64,000 nucleotides of DNA from Butyricicoccus_A sp945486175 (GCA_945829445.1 CALZUY010000004.1:1-64000), one strand, 5' to 3'; counted from the stretch's first letter, positions 34,760 to 43,734 are shown. Notes: generated from the sequence alone by a model not told the origin. Numbers and translations: made by a program.

Positions 34760-36928
34760 TTATTTTAACAGGCTGCTGATCCAGCTCCAGAGATTGTACT
34801 GGCTGAAAATTGATACTGTGACCAGGGAGATATTTGCCATAATTTTGATGAAGATATCCAGACAGGGACCTACGGTATCCTTTAACGGATCACCTACGGT
34901 GTCACCGACAACAGCGGCCTTGTGTGCTTCCGAGCCCTTGCTGTGCCCTTCGATTGCTCCGGTTTCAATGTACTTTTTGGCATTGTCCCACGCACCGCCC
35001 GCATTGCCGGTAAAAATAGCCAGCATGATAGCACAGATGGTAGAGCCGATCAAAATACCGCCGACAAATTCAGGGCCAAATACAAAACCACACAGGACAG
35101 GGACAATCACTGCCAACAGGGCCGGAACCTTCATCTCACCGATGGCACCTTTGGACGAAATTTCAATACATGTCTTATAATCCGGCTTGGCAGTACCGGC
35201 CAGAATACCAGGAATTTCACGGAACTGACGGCGAACCTCATCAACCATCTTGCGGGCAGCTTTGGCAACTGCTTCGATCAGGATGCCGGAAAAGATAAAT
35301 GGAAGCGCGCCGCCGATAATAACACCGGCCAGCGTCATCGGGTTGATGACATTTAATACCAGATCCGTGTTGGGATCATTGTAAGAAAAGATATACGAGA
35401 TCATCAGTGCCAGAGCAGCCAGCGCACCGGAACCAATGGCAAAGCCCTTGCCGATTGCCGCAGTCGTATTGCCAACCGAATCCAGTTCATCGGTGATCTC
35501 ACGGACTTGTGGATCGAGACCTGCCATTTCAGCGATACCACCGGCATTGTCAGAAATAGGACCATAGGTATCTACAGATACAGTAGCAGTTACGAAGGAC
35601 AGCATGCCCAGAGCACTCATGGCAACACCATAAAAACCGGATACCGTGTATGCAATGATGATGCCGAGACCGAGCACTATGCAGGGCAGCATACAGGAAC
35701 GCATTCCCAGAGACATACCCTGTGTAATGGTCAATGCAGTACCTTCCAGCGATGCATTTGCAACCTTTTTGGTCGGATCATAGTCAGCGCTGGTATAATA
35801 TTCAGCAATCATACCCATCAGGATACCGGCGACAATGCCGACCGCAGCACCGATAAACGGAGAAATAAATCCGAGCTTGAAATTCAGGCCAGCCAGATTT
35901 TCTCCCTTGAATAACAGATATGTAACGACAAAACCAGCAATCAAAGTAATACCGGCTGACAGCCATGTAGCTGTATTCAACTCCCGGTGCGGATGGTCAG
36001 AGACCTTTTTAAATAGAAGAAAAGCGATGCCAAGAATACATGCAATCAGACCACAGCCTGCAAATGCCAGCGGATAAAGGTACAGTTTTTGCAGCATCTC
36101 GACAGAAATTTCACCGGTTGTAGCTGCGGAAGTGGCGTACAGATGGAATCCAAGTAATACAGCGGAAGAAATGGCGCCGACATAGCTCTCCAAAAGGTCA
36201 GAACCAAGGCCGGCTACATCGCCTACATTATCGCCTACATTGTCGGCAATTGTTGCAGGGTTGCGCGGGTCATCTTCCGGGATATTTGCTTCCGTCTTGC
36301 CGACCAGATCAGCACCCATATCAGCAGCCTTTGTATAGATACCGCCGCCGACACGGTTGAACATGGCGATGATCGAGCAGCCCAGCGCATAACCGGAAAA
36401 AGTCATTGTAAATGGAATAAATGTGACGCCCAGCCAGTTTGTATGCTCAGACAAATCCTGCAACTGGCCGAGCCCGATGCCAAAGATGAGATATACAAGA
36501 AAGACGCCCAGCAGCGCGAAGCCACCTACACAAAGCCCCATGACAGAACCGCCCTGGAAAGCGACCTTCAGGGTATCGCCCAGGCTTTTGGTAGTACGGG
36601 CCTTATTGGATACACGTACGTTGGAATATGTAGCAATTTTCATACCGATGAAACCGGCAGATGCGCTCATACCCGCACCGATGATAAAAGCAACTCCACA
36701 CTGCCATGACACCGCAAGAGACAGCAGAATGGCTACAATGATGACAACGATACACAATATGCGGTATTCATAGTGAATGAACGCGTTTGCACCCACGCGG
36801 ATTGCAGACGCAATTTCAGACATCTGCTCCGTGCCTTCGTCCATTTTCTTTACGGAGAAAAAGTTGAAAACGGCATAGGATAACGAAAGAACCGATGCAA
36901 ACAAGACGAGAATCAACACACCATTCAT
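34760..36928 (-). CDS. hppA: Membrane-bound pyrophosphatase (ion-pumping)
   Basis: A 722-residue polytopic pump with ~16 membrane helices that uses PPi hydrolysis to export H+ or Na+. Catalytic segments: GIYTKAADMGADLVGKTEANIPEDDPRNPATIADNVGDNVGD (split here by residue type) and SDNAGGIAEMAG. The residue after GNTT is Ala (GNTTAAIGKG), which marks the K+-dependent subfamily; K+-independent pumps have Lys. The ATG at 36928 follows AAAGGAGG. It stands alone between terminators, in the segment separating OLE RNA from oapA. Confidence 0.95.
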   Translation of the reverse strand: MNGVLILVLFASVLSLSYAVFNFFSVKKMDEGTEQMSEIASAIRVGANAFIHYEYRILCIVVIIVAILLSLAVSWQCGVAFIIGAGMSASAGFIGMKIATYSNVRVSNKARTTKSLGDTLKVAFQGGSVMGLCVGGFALLGVFLVYLIFGIGLGQLQDLSEHTNWLGVTFIPFTMTFSGYALGCSIIAMFNRVGGGIYTKAADMGADLVGKTEANIPEDDPRNPATIADNVGDNVGDVAGLGSDLLESYVGAISSAVLLGFHLYATSAATTGEISVEMLQKLYLYPLAFAGCGLIACILGIAFLLFKKVSDHPHRELNTATWLSAGITLIAGFVVTYLLFKGENLAGLNFKLGFISPFIGAAVGIVAGILMGMIAEYYTSADYDPTKKVANASLEGTALTITQGMSLGMRSCMLPCIVLGLGIIIAYTVSGFYGVAMSALGMLSFVTATVSVDTYGPISDNAGGIAEMAGLDPQVREITDELDSVGNTTAAIGKGFAIGSGALAALALMISYIFSYNDPNTDLVLNVINPMTLAGVIIGGALPFIFSGILIEAVAKAARKMVDEVRRQFREIPGILAGTAKPDYKTCIEISSKGAIGEMKVPALLAVIVPVLCGFVFGPEFVGGILIGSTICAIMLAIFTGNAGGAWDNAKKYIETGAIEGHSKGSEAHKAAVVGDTVGDPLKDTVGPCLDIFIKIMANISLVTVSIFSQYNLWSWISSLLK

Positions 36929-36980
36929 ACTGAAACCTCCTTTGAACAACGATATGTTGTTACAAAAAATATCTAAGAGA

Positions 36981-37145
36981 ATTATATCATACGGAAGGTA
37001 TTTTATCCACTTATTTATTATGAGAAAAGATAACGTATCATAAATGACCTGTGTAAGTGTCCAATCATTGCCCGCCGACCATACAAAATCCCGAATGCTT
37101 GCTGCATCCGGGAAAAGATCATGATTCCGTTAAAGCATGTATTAG
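36981..37145. other. hppA upstream region
   Basis: Holds a TATAAT -10 (36981-36986, minus strand) with a poor -35 for hppA. The rest shows no gene. Confidence 0.4.
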
Positions 37146-37328
37146 ATTGGGGTTTCAGGACATCAACTGTCCACATTCTCATTGGAAGATTTTATCCACA
37201 TCCTTCATACAGTCCGGAAATCAAATCGTGCTGTTCAGGAGTATGAATATCTATGGTACAACCAGATTCGACCTCACTCATATCATGATTACATGACACC
37301 ATTTGAGAAGCGATATGGTTTGGTATAA
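37146..37328 (+). pseudogene. IS3-family transposase C-terminal remnant
   Basis: An in-frame stretch ends STFSLEDFIHILHTVR...EYEYLWYNQIRPHSYHDYMTPFEKRYGLV, then TAA at 37326-37328. The WYNQ-R-H pattern and closing MTPFEKRYG resemble the C-terminus of IS3/IS150-type integrase transposases. An upstream stop in frame (TAG at 37143) and the loss of the catalytic DDE part mark it as a scrap. It lies between hppA and the OLE RNA terminator, at the edge of the segment that interrupts the usual OLE-oapA linkage. Confidence 0.6.
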
Positions 37329-37514
37329 TTAGGTGGTGGCGTTACAAAAATGCTTGACCACTACACAGGTTCTAGAATAAGAGTAATCAGAAAATCCAGT
37401 ATAGCGCATCTCTTTGAGTGGAATAGATTATCGTCACTGTTTTTCTGGTATTGAGAAGATTTCGATCTTATTTTAGTATCAATTGAGCATTTACTTAATT
37501 TATTAAGCTCTAAT
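37329..37514. other. Intergenic spacer
   Basis: AT-rich spacer between the transposase scrap and the OLE terminator. No gene or repeat supported. Confidence 0.4.
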
Positions 37515-37560
37515 GAAAAAGCACCGAATCAAAAGGGATTTGACCCAAATGATTCGGTGC
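37515..37560 (-). terminator. Intrinsic terminator of OLE RNA transcript
   Basis: Stem GCACCGAATC (37521-37530) with GATTCGGTGC (37551-37560) and a run of five U on the minus strand. Confidence 0.88.
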
Positions 37561-37569
37561 TATATTTTT

Positions 37570-38190
37570 AATCAAGGGTGGCAGCAGGCAGAGTAAATCT
37601 TACGGCTTGAGGTTCGGTTGGATTTCCCCGCAGGCGACCAGCCGTTGCCAGCTGGCGGTTTCCCATTATGGCCTGTGCCGGGTCGTCACCGATTCCGGGA
37701 CCGAATTGCCACTTAGTCCGTACTGCAATCCTCTGCCTGCCCAATTACGACAGCCTAGGTGTTTTCCACGACAGTTGATCAGGTTCTTAGCCTCTTTTGC
37801 AAGAGAAGTTTCACAGATCGATACAGATTAAGCCATGGCCGTGGCATAAACCTGCGGATATCCGCTCCCCTTAACTCACTCAAGGCAGGCTACACTGCAC
37901 ACAGCGTCGTTGGACTCCAAAGAGTACTTTGCACCGCATTGCAGGTTCTTCTCCTGCCCCGTAAAGCATCCATCAATCCGAAGATGTTTAGGTGCTCCAC
38001 AGCAACAGGTCTCCACGGAGAAAGGAATCATTCTTATGCCATTAAAAACTATCCTAAATCCTTAACCCCCAGCATCCACCCCAAACTGGGCGTAAGAAGC
38101 AAACACCAGGGACTTCATCGATATGCCCGTCTACGGATTTTTAGGCCCGTCTTAGGAACGTGAAAAACTGACTAGAATACTGCGCCACCG
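37570..38190 (-). ncRNA. ole: Probable OLE RNA (ornate, large, extremophilic)
   Basis: A ~620-nt stretch on the minus strand has no credible reading frame but dense pairing. The ends close on each other (GGTGGC at 38184-38189 with GCCACC at 37577-37582). A perfect 10-bp long-range helix joins 37731-37740 and 37584-37593 (GCAGGCAGAG/CTCTGCCTGC). Local hairpins include GCGGATATCCGC, GCAGG/CCTGC and CCAGC/GCTGG. It has its own promoter and terminator. It lies directly after nusB-xseA-xseB-ispA, the classic OLE position, and the matching oapA-dxs operon is in the same window. OLE RNAs are ~600 nt, bind OapA and associate with the membrane. Sequence match to the family was not tested; the call rests on size, structure and context. 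Confidence 0.78.
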
Positions 38191-38196
38191 CTACAT

Positions 38197-38225
38197 AATT
38201 TACCATATTGTTTGTAAATTTGCAA
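38197..38225 (-). promoter_or_regulatory. Promoter of the OLE RNA
   Basis: TTGCAA (38220-38225) and TAAATT (38197-38202) with a 17-bp spacer. The predicted start, about 7 nt on, coincides with the closing helix of the RNA. Confidence 0.65.
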
Positions 38226-38264
38226 GTTGTCGTGCAATTTATTTACAAATTATTCGCGATTGAT

Positions 38265-39155
38265 TCAGTATTTGCGCTCCGCCAGCGTGCGTGCAAGTGC
38301 CGGCAGCATACCGGCATCTGAAAACGGTGCCAATGCATGGATTGCCTGTTCTGACAGTTCGCGTACCAGTTCATGGCAGCGTGCAATGCCCAGCAGGGAT
38401 GGGTATGTACTCTTACCGTTTTCTGCGTCCGAGCCAATCGGCTTGCCCAGTGCTTCCTCATCGCCCTCAATGTCCAGAATGTCATCCTGAACCTGGAACG
38501 CAAGGCCAATGCAACGCGCATATTCCAATGCAGCCTCTGTCTGTTCCGCGGTTGCGCCGCCGATCAGGCAGCCGAGCTGTGCCGCCACACAAATAAGGGC
38601 ACCGGTCTTGAGTTCCTGAAGTGTTTTAAGCTGGTCAAGCGAAATCTGAGTTTCCTCCGCCTGCATGTCCAGAACCTGACCGCCGATCATGCCTTCCATA
38701 CCGGAAGCACGCGACAGCGCGCGGATGGCCTTGAGCTGTACCTCAGCACCGACCAGAGCTGTGTTTGCCGGATCAGATGCGGTCTCAAACGCCAGATTTA
38801 ACAGACCGTCGCCCGCAAGAACCGCCATAGCTTCGCCATAGACCTTGTGGTTGGTCGGCTTGCCGCGGCGCAGATCGTCATCATCCATACACGGCAGGTC
38901 GTCGTGAATGAGTGAATACGTATGAATCATTTCCAATGCGCAGGCAAACGGCAGTGCTGCTTCGATATTCCCACCACTCAGACGGCAGAATTCCAGCACC
39001 AATGCCGGACGAAGCCGCTTGCCGCCTGCCATCGCAGAATAGCGGCAGGCATCAAAAATTACACTCTGGCCTTTATCCTCCTGCGACTGCAAGTATTCCA
39101 GCAGCTTTTTTTCTACCATTGTGCTGTATGCCGCAAGCTGTTCATTCAGTGTCAT
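38265..39155 (-). CDS. ispA: Geranyl/farnesyl diphosphate synthase
   Basis: A 296-residue trans-isoprenyl diphosphate synthase. The first Asp-rich motif is DDLPCMDDDDLRRGKPTNH, the second DDILDIEGDEEALGKP, and GGKRLRPALVLE is the PPi-binding start. It condenses IPP with DMAPP/GPP to give FPP. It ends the nusB-gcp-xseA-xseB-ispA operon and is 4 bp from xseB. The OLE RNA starts 75 bp downstream. Confidence 0.95.
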   Translation of the reverse strand: MTLNEQLAAYSTMVEKKLLEYLQSQEDKGQSVIFDACRYSAMAGGKRLRPALVLEFCRLSGGNIEAALPFACALEMIHTYSLIHDDLPCMDDDDLRRGKPTNHKVYGEAMAVLAGDGLLNLAFETASDPANTALVGAEVQLKAIRALSRASGMEGMIGGQVLDMQAEETQISLDQLKTLQELKTGALICVAAQLGCLIGGATAEQTEAALEYARCIGLAFQVQDDILDIEGDEEALGKPIGSDAENGKSTYPSLLGIARCHELVRELSEQAIHALAPFSDAGMLPALARTLAERKY

Positions 39156-39158
39156 TGG

Positions 39159-39389
39159 TCATTCCCCTTCCTGCGCATCGAACGGCACTTCAACTTCTTC
39201 GCCGTTTTGTGTCGTCACCATCGTTACTTTCTGTTCCGCGCGGTCGAGCAATCCGGACAGATAAGCCGAAAGCTTGGTCCCTTCCTCGAACAGCGCCATG
39301 CTTTTATCCAGCGGTGCCTCACCGGCTTCCAATTGCGTTACAATTTCTTCCAGGCGCTTCATCGCCTGTTCAAATGTCATGTCTTCCAT
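39159..39389 (-). CDS. xseB: Exodeoxyribonuclease VII small subunit
   Basis: A 76-residue protein with the typical helical hairpin MTFEQAMKRLEEIVTQLEAGEAPLDKSMALFEEGTKL. It assembles with XseA into exonuclease VII. ATG 39389 follows GAGG (GAGGATACAGATA). The stop codon lies 3 bp before ispA. Confidence 0.95.
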   Translation of the reverse strand: MEDMTFEQAMKRLEEIVTQLEAGEAPLDKSMALFEEGTKLSAYLSGLLDRAEQKVTMVTTQNGEEVEVPFDAQEGE

Positions 39390-39400
39390 TATCTGTATCC

Positions 39401-40609
39401 TCAGCATTTCCGCTTAATCTGCTTTACTGTACAAACCGCGCCGCCTTTGGCAAACCGGACAAAAATTTCATCGTCGCGGCGTAGTTTGGCGCTGCTCGCA
39501 ACAACCGTTCCGTCCTTCGTCACGACAGAATAACCGCGCGCCAGAACCTTGAGCGGGCTGTAAGCGTCGAGATATGCCGCCTGCCGGACAAATTCCTGCC
39601 TTCTCACCGCCAATATCTGCTGTATGGCGGCAGTCATCTGTCCGGTAACATGTTCCAGTTCAAAGCGTTTGTCCTGAATATATCCCATAGGGGTGCGCAG
39701 CTTTCTGCGCTTGTCCAATGCGTCCAGCTGTGCCCGTTTGCCCTGCAAAATTGCTGTCATATCACTGAGCAAGGCATTGTCCGCCGTGCGCAGAAAACGC
39801 CGGAGCTCTGCTGCATCCGGCACACAGATTTCTGCCGCATTGGATGGTGTGGAAGCGCGTGCATCTGCGGCAAAATCCGATATCGTAACATCCGGCTCGT
39901 GCCCCACGGCAGAAATCACCGGAATTTCCGATGCTGCAATGGCACGCGCTACAATTTCTTCGTTAAACGCCCAGAGATCCTCCAGAGATCCGCCGCCGCG
40001 GCCTGTAATGATTACATCCGCTTCTCCGCGCCGGTTGACTGCTGCAATTGCATTTGCGATATCAGCTGCTGCCCCTTCGCCCTGTACGAGGACAGGATAA
40101 ATCTGTACTTTGGCCAGCGGATATCGGCGTTTGAGGATGCGCAGCATATCGCGCACCGCTGCGCCGGTCGGTGAAGTCACAATCGCAATCGTCTGCGGCA
40201 GACGCGGAAGCGGCTTTTTACGCGCTTCGTCGAACAGTCCTTCGGTATACAGGCGCTGCTTGAGCTGTTCGAACGCAATGGTCAGCGCACCGATGCCATC
40301 CGGCATCATGTCTGCAATATACATCTGATACTGCCCATACTTTGGATAACAGCTGATGCGTCCGCGTGCGATGACCTTCATGCCATTTTCCGGTCGAAAG
40401 CGCAGCCGTGCAGCGTCTGAACGGAACATCACTGCTGAAAGTACGCCGTCTTTGTCTTTGAGGGTCAGATATCTGTGACCGGAAGAATGTGCCTTGTAGT
40501 TGGAAATTTCGCCCTGAACATACAGGTTGCGAAACGGTTCATGTTCCTCCAGCATCAACTTAATCGCATGATTGACCTGCGAAACCGTATAAACTGTCTG
40601 TTGTTTCAT
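39401..40609 (-). CDS. xseA: Exodeoxyribonuclease VII large subunit
   Basis: 402 residues: an N-terminal OB fold (VYTVSQVNHAIKLMLEEHEPFRNLYVQGEISNYK, HRYLTLKD), then the catalytic core with IAIVTSPTGAAVRDML, the GRGGGSLEDLWAFNEE motif and VISAVGHEPDVTISDFAADARASTPSNAAE, and a C-terminal helix. It degrades single-stranded DNA from both ends. The ATG overlaps the stop of the upstream gene by 4 nt. Confidence 0.96.
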   Translation of the reverse strand: MKQQTVYTVSQVNHAIKLMLEEHEPFRNLYVQGEISNYKAHSSGHRYLTLKDKDGVLSAVMFRSDAARLRFRPENGMKVIARGRISCYPKYGQYQMYIADMMPDGIGALTIAFEQLKQRLYTEGLFDEARKKPLPRLPQTIAIVTSPTGAAVRDMLRILKRRYPLAKVQIYPVLVQGEGAAADIANAIAAVNRRGEADVIITGRGGGSLEDLWAFNEEIVARAIAASEIPVISAVGHEPDVTISDFAADARASTPSNAAEICVPDAAELRRFLRTADNALLSDMTAILQGKRAQLDALDKRRKLRTPMGYIQDKRFELEHVTGQMTAAIQQILAVRRQEFVRQAAYLDAYSPLKVLARGYSVVTKDGTVVASSAKLRRDDEIFVRFAKGGAVCTVKQIKRKC

Positions 40610-41544
40610 AGCAGCTCCCCGCTCAACAGTGCCGCCAGCACCGCAACGCCTACCGCGTTGTCACCCGACAGCGTCGGTTCGGCAAAGTGTGCACCAAATG
40701 CATCGCGCATGCGCTGCTGGAGCCGACGATTGGACATGACACCGCCCGCACACAACACTGGCAGATGCAGTTCTTCCACAGCCTGCCGTGTCGCATCCAT
40801 CACGGCGCTGCCGACAATATCAATGGTATAGCGCGCAACGGTTTCACGCGGCGCGCCTGTCTGATACAGTTTTTCAATTTTATTCTGTGCACCGGACAGT
40901 GAAAAATGGCTGCCCGACACCTTTGGACGAAACGGCTTTTCCGGATGCGTGCAGGCATTTGCCAGCTGTTCCAGCTGTGCGCCAGCCGGGAACGAAAGCC
41001 CCAGCAGATTCCCGGCACGGTCAATCAACTGGCCTGCTGCCAGGTCGTCCGTGCCGCCAATGATTTCCGCCGAAAACAGCTGTCCATCGGGTTTGACATA
41101 CAGCAGTTCTGTTGTGCCGCCGGACAAATGCCATGCCAGAAATGGCTCACGAAGCAGATGCAGGGCATCCGCTGACAGCGCTGCCGCCGCCAAATGTCCC
41201 TGTTGATGTGAGACCTCATAGAACGGTATGCCCTGTGCATGTGCCATACTGCGTGCAACACCTGCACCGGCAAGGAAGCACGGCATATAAGACCCTTCAA
41301 CTGCACGCGGCCGGGTACTTGCAGCAATTGCCGTTACCTGTGTCCCGAACCCTTTTTCCAGTTCAAGAATGCGCTCCGGTAAGTGCTGCACATGCTGAAA
41401 CAGCGCATCGCTCTGCCGCAGCCCGATGCGTCCTTCCGGCACCTCCAGCAGCCGTCCGGAATTATGCCACGCACGGCTCTCACTGTCAAACAGTGCCGCA
41501 GAGGTGCGGTAATTGGAGGTATCGACGCCGAAAAATCGTGCCAT
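40606..41544 (-). CDS. TsaD/Gcp-like ASKHA protein (peptidase M22 paralogue)
   Basis: 312 residues related to TsaD (Kae1/Gcp), the tRNA threonylcarbamoyl-transferase, but shorter than the usual ~340. It keeps the metal site VSHQQGHLAAA, the ATP-binding LSGGTTELLYVK and the late CAGGVMSNRRL loop. In Clostridia such a second copy commonly follows nusB and is named O-sialoglycoprotein endopeptidase; its role is unknown. Its ATG overlaps the nusB stop by one base (TGATG), and its own stop overlaps xseA. Confidence 0.85.
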   Translation of the reverse strand: MARFFGVDTSNYRTSAALFDSESRAWHNSGRLLEVPEGRIGLRQSDALFQHVQHLPERILELEKGFGTQVTAIAASTRPRAVEGSYMPCFLAGAGVARSMAHAQGIPFYEVSHQQGHLAAAALSADALHLLREPFLAWHLSGGTTELLYVKPDGQLFSAEIIGGTDDLAAGQLIDRAGNLLGLSFPAGAQLEQLANACTHPEKPFRPKVSGSHFSLSGAQNKIEKLYQTGAPRETVARYTIDIVGSAVMDATRQAVEELHLPVLCAGGVMSNRRLQQRMRDAFGAHFAEPTLSGDNAVGVAVLAALLSGELL

Positions 41545-41993
41545 CAGTCTGCCGCCAGCTCACGCGCTGCCGCACCGAGTACACCGTTGATATATGCCGG
41601 AACTTCCTCGGATTCATATTTTTTCGCCAGTTCCACAGCTTCATCAATCGCTGCTCCGACCGGAACATCTTCGACATACTGCATTTCATACAGTGCGAGC
41701 CGCAGCAGCGACATGGTCATGTGGGACAGACGGTTGGTATTCCAGTTGGTGGAATGCTTTTTAACCACTGCGTCCAGCTCCGCACAATGCGCACAGACGC
41801 CCATCACTGTATTGCGAATATACACCTTCTGATCCTCCGGCAGTTCACCCGCATACAGCACGACATCGCCCGCCAATGAATCCATGACCGACTGTTCCAG
41901 ACGGTCAGACAGCAGTTCCTTGTCACTGAACTGCTTGAAGCTCAGTTCAAAAACCAGATGAAGTGCAATTTCTCTTGCTTCTTTTCTTCCCAC
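41544..41993 (-). CDS. nusB: Transcription antitermination factor NusB
   Basis: A 149-residue all-helical RNA-binding protein that joins NusE on boxA of rRNA operons. N-terminus GRKEAREIALHLVFEL, and C-terminal AIDEAVELAKKYESEEVPAYINGVLGAAAREL, are typical. The GTG start at 41993 has GGAGG 7 bp upstream. It heads the operon nusB-gcp-xseA-xseB-ispA. Confidence 0.94.
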   Translation of the reverse strand: MGRKEAREIALHLVFELSFKQFSDKELLSDRLEQSVMDSLAGDVVLYAGELPEDQKVYIRNTVMGVCAHCAELDAVVKKHSTNWNTNRLSHMTMSLLRLALYEMQYVEDVPVGAAIDEAVELAKKYESEEVPAYINGVLGAAARELAAD

Positions 41994-42067
41994 AGAAGTA
42001 CCTCCGTATTGTGCCCGCCGTTCTGCGGCAGATCGGCACATTCATTTCGTTTTATGATTTATGCATT

Positions 42068-42096
42068 ATTATACAACATATTGATGAGAATTGAAA
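42068..42096 (-). promoter_or_regulatory. Probable promoter of nusB operon
   Basis: TATAAT (42068-42073) with a weaker TTTCAA (42091-42096) 17 bp upstream. Confidence 0.5.
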
Positions 42097-42257
42097 CCAT
42101 AATCTGGTTTCAATCGGTATTCCTCTTTATAAATTGTTGTATTTGCTTTTCTGTCTTTCTCAGATTACAGGAACCACAATTCTTCCCGACGAAAAAGCCT
42201 GATATAACAGAATAATTCTATCACATGGCAGGGCATTTGGCAAATAGAAGGTGTACA

Positions 42258-42302
42258 ATAAAACCCCATAGACTGTGTGGTACACAAATCTATGGGGGTT
42301 TA
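42258..42302 (-). terminator. Intrinsic terminator after mgtE
   Basis: Long stem AAACCCCCATAGA/TCTATGGGGTTT with a U-rich end on the minus strand, 20 bp past the mgtE stop. Confidence 0.85.
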
Positions 42303-42321
42303 TTCATGATGATTGGGCCGA

Positions 42322-43734
42322 TTACAGCGTGCGGATCAGCAATGCCCATGCCAGACCATAGTAGGTCACAACTGCCACCAGGTCATTGATGGTGGTAATC
42401 AGCGGGCCGGATGCAACTGCCGGGTCAATCTTGAGCTTTTTAAATATAAGGGGAATGGTTGTTCCGCAGACACTGGACAGAATCATGGAAATCAACAGAG
42501 CAAAACCTGTACAGAAGGAAACAGAAAACGCAAGTGCTGCCGTCTCCCCTTTCAACAGGAATAAATACAGGCCAATCAATACAAAGGAGAGTGTGCCAAG
42601 GGCCAGGCCGTTACACAGGCCAACCCGCGCTTCCTTTGCTACGAGGGAAAGCTTCTGACGGAATGACAAATGCTCATCCATCAGCACCCGGATGGTAACA
42701 GCCAGGGACTGCGTTCCCACATTGCCTGCCATGTCCAGAATCAGAGACTGGAAGCAGACCACCAAAGTCAGACTCGCGACGACTTCTTCAAAAAGACCGA
42801 CCACACTGGATACCAGAAGTCCCAAACCCAGCAGTACAATCAGCCAGGGAAGCCGCTTGGCAATGCTCTTCTTTAAGGGCTCCTGCAAATCTTCCTCTGC
42901 GGTCAGGCCTGCCAGCTTCGCATAGTCCTCTCCCATTTCCTCATCGACCAACCGGGTAATGTCCTGAGCAGTCAGTACACCGGTTAGTTTATTCTGGGCG
43001 TCGAGTACCGGTATAGAGTCCTCAGAATAATCTTTAATCCGTTCGATACAGTCTTCTGTCTGTTCACTGGCGTAAACATACGGATAGGAAGTCACTGTGA
43101 TCTCATCCAGTGCGGTTCCATCCCGGGCAATAATCAAATCCTTCAGATCAATCGCACCGACCAGCGTTTCATCCTCGTCGACAACATAAATCGTAGAAAT
43201 GTTGTCATTTTCAGCAGCCTGATCCACCAATTCCCGCATTGCCTGCCGAATGCCGATACCGGTATGGACAGAAATGAAGTTCGTGGTCATCTTGCTGCCG
43301 ATTTCATCTTCGTCAAATGAACTGAGCAGTACAATTTCTCTCCTGACATCGGCATCCATCAGATCGAGAAGAATATTGCGTTCCTGCTTTTCCATCTGGC
43401 ACAGATAATCTGCAGCAATTGCAGGTTCCAGCTGAGACAGGATTTCCACCTGCTTCCGAATACTCAGCTCTCCGATATAATCATTCAGCCTGTCCGAATA
43501 GGCAAGCACATTGGCCAAAGCCTGTGTTCCCAGCACGCTGTAGAGCTTGCAGCGTTCCTCTTTTTTCAGCAGTTCGATTGCTGCTGCGATATCATTTTCA
43601 TGATAGGAAAGAATCCGATCCTCCATGAGCTTGGGCGTGAGATTGCTTCTTACAATTTCCGCAATTTCGTTCTTATAATCGCGATGCTGTGTGGAAATTC
43701 CGATTCCTTCCGGATGATTCTTTTTTGTGTTCAT
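42322..43734 (-). CDS. mgtE: Magnesium channel/transporter MgtE
   Basis: A 470-residue MgtE: an N-terminal helical domain (residues ~35-135), two CBS domains (~140-265, GIGIRQAMRELVDQAAENDNIS and IPVLDAQNKLTGVLTAQDI) that sense Mg2+, a plug helix, and five membrane helices (~300-470). The pore segment contains DMAGNVGTQSLAVTIRVL and, later, TTINDLVAVVTYYGLAWALL. ATG 43734 follows AAAGGAGG. A leader of about 340 nt precedes it. It lies next to the nusB-ispA-OLE region, consistent with Mg2+ homeostasis as a theme. Confidence 0.95.
   Translation of the reverse strand: MNTKKNHPEGIGISTQHRDYKNEIAEIVRSNLTPKLMEDRILSYHENDIAAAIELLKKEERCKLYSVLGTQALANVLAYSDRLNDYIGELSIRKQVEILSQLEPAIAADYLCQMEKQERNILLDLMDADVRREIVLLSSFDEDEIGSKMTTNFISVHTGIGIRQAMRELVDQAAENDNISTIYVVDEDETLVGAIDLKDLIIARDGTALDEITVTSYPYVYASEQTEDCIERIKDYSEDSIPVLDAQNKLTGVLTAQDITRLVDEEMGEDYAKLAGLTAEEDLQEPLKKSIAKRLPWLIVLLGLGLLVSSVVGLFEEVVASLTLVVCFQSLILDMAGNVGTQSLAVTIRVLMDEHLSFRQKLSLVAKEARVGLCNGLALGTLSFVLIGLYLFLLKGETAALAFSVSFCTGFALLISMILSSVCGTTIPLIFKKLKIDPAVASGPLITTINDLVAVVTYYGLAWALLIRTL

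Noticed and set aside
37607..38163. Plus-strand frames inside the OLE region
   Set aside because: Short, overlapping, no ribosome-binding sites; the dense pairing and context favour a non-coding RNA on the minus strand.
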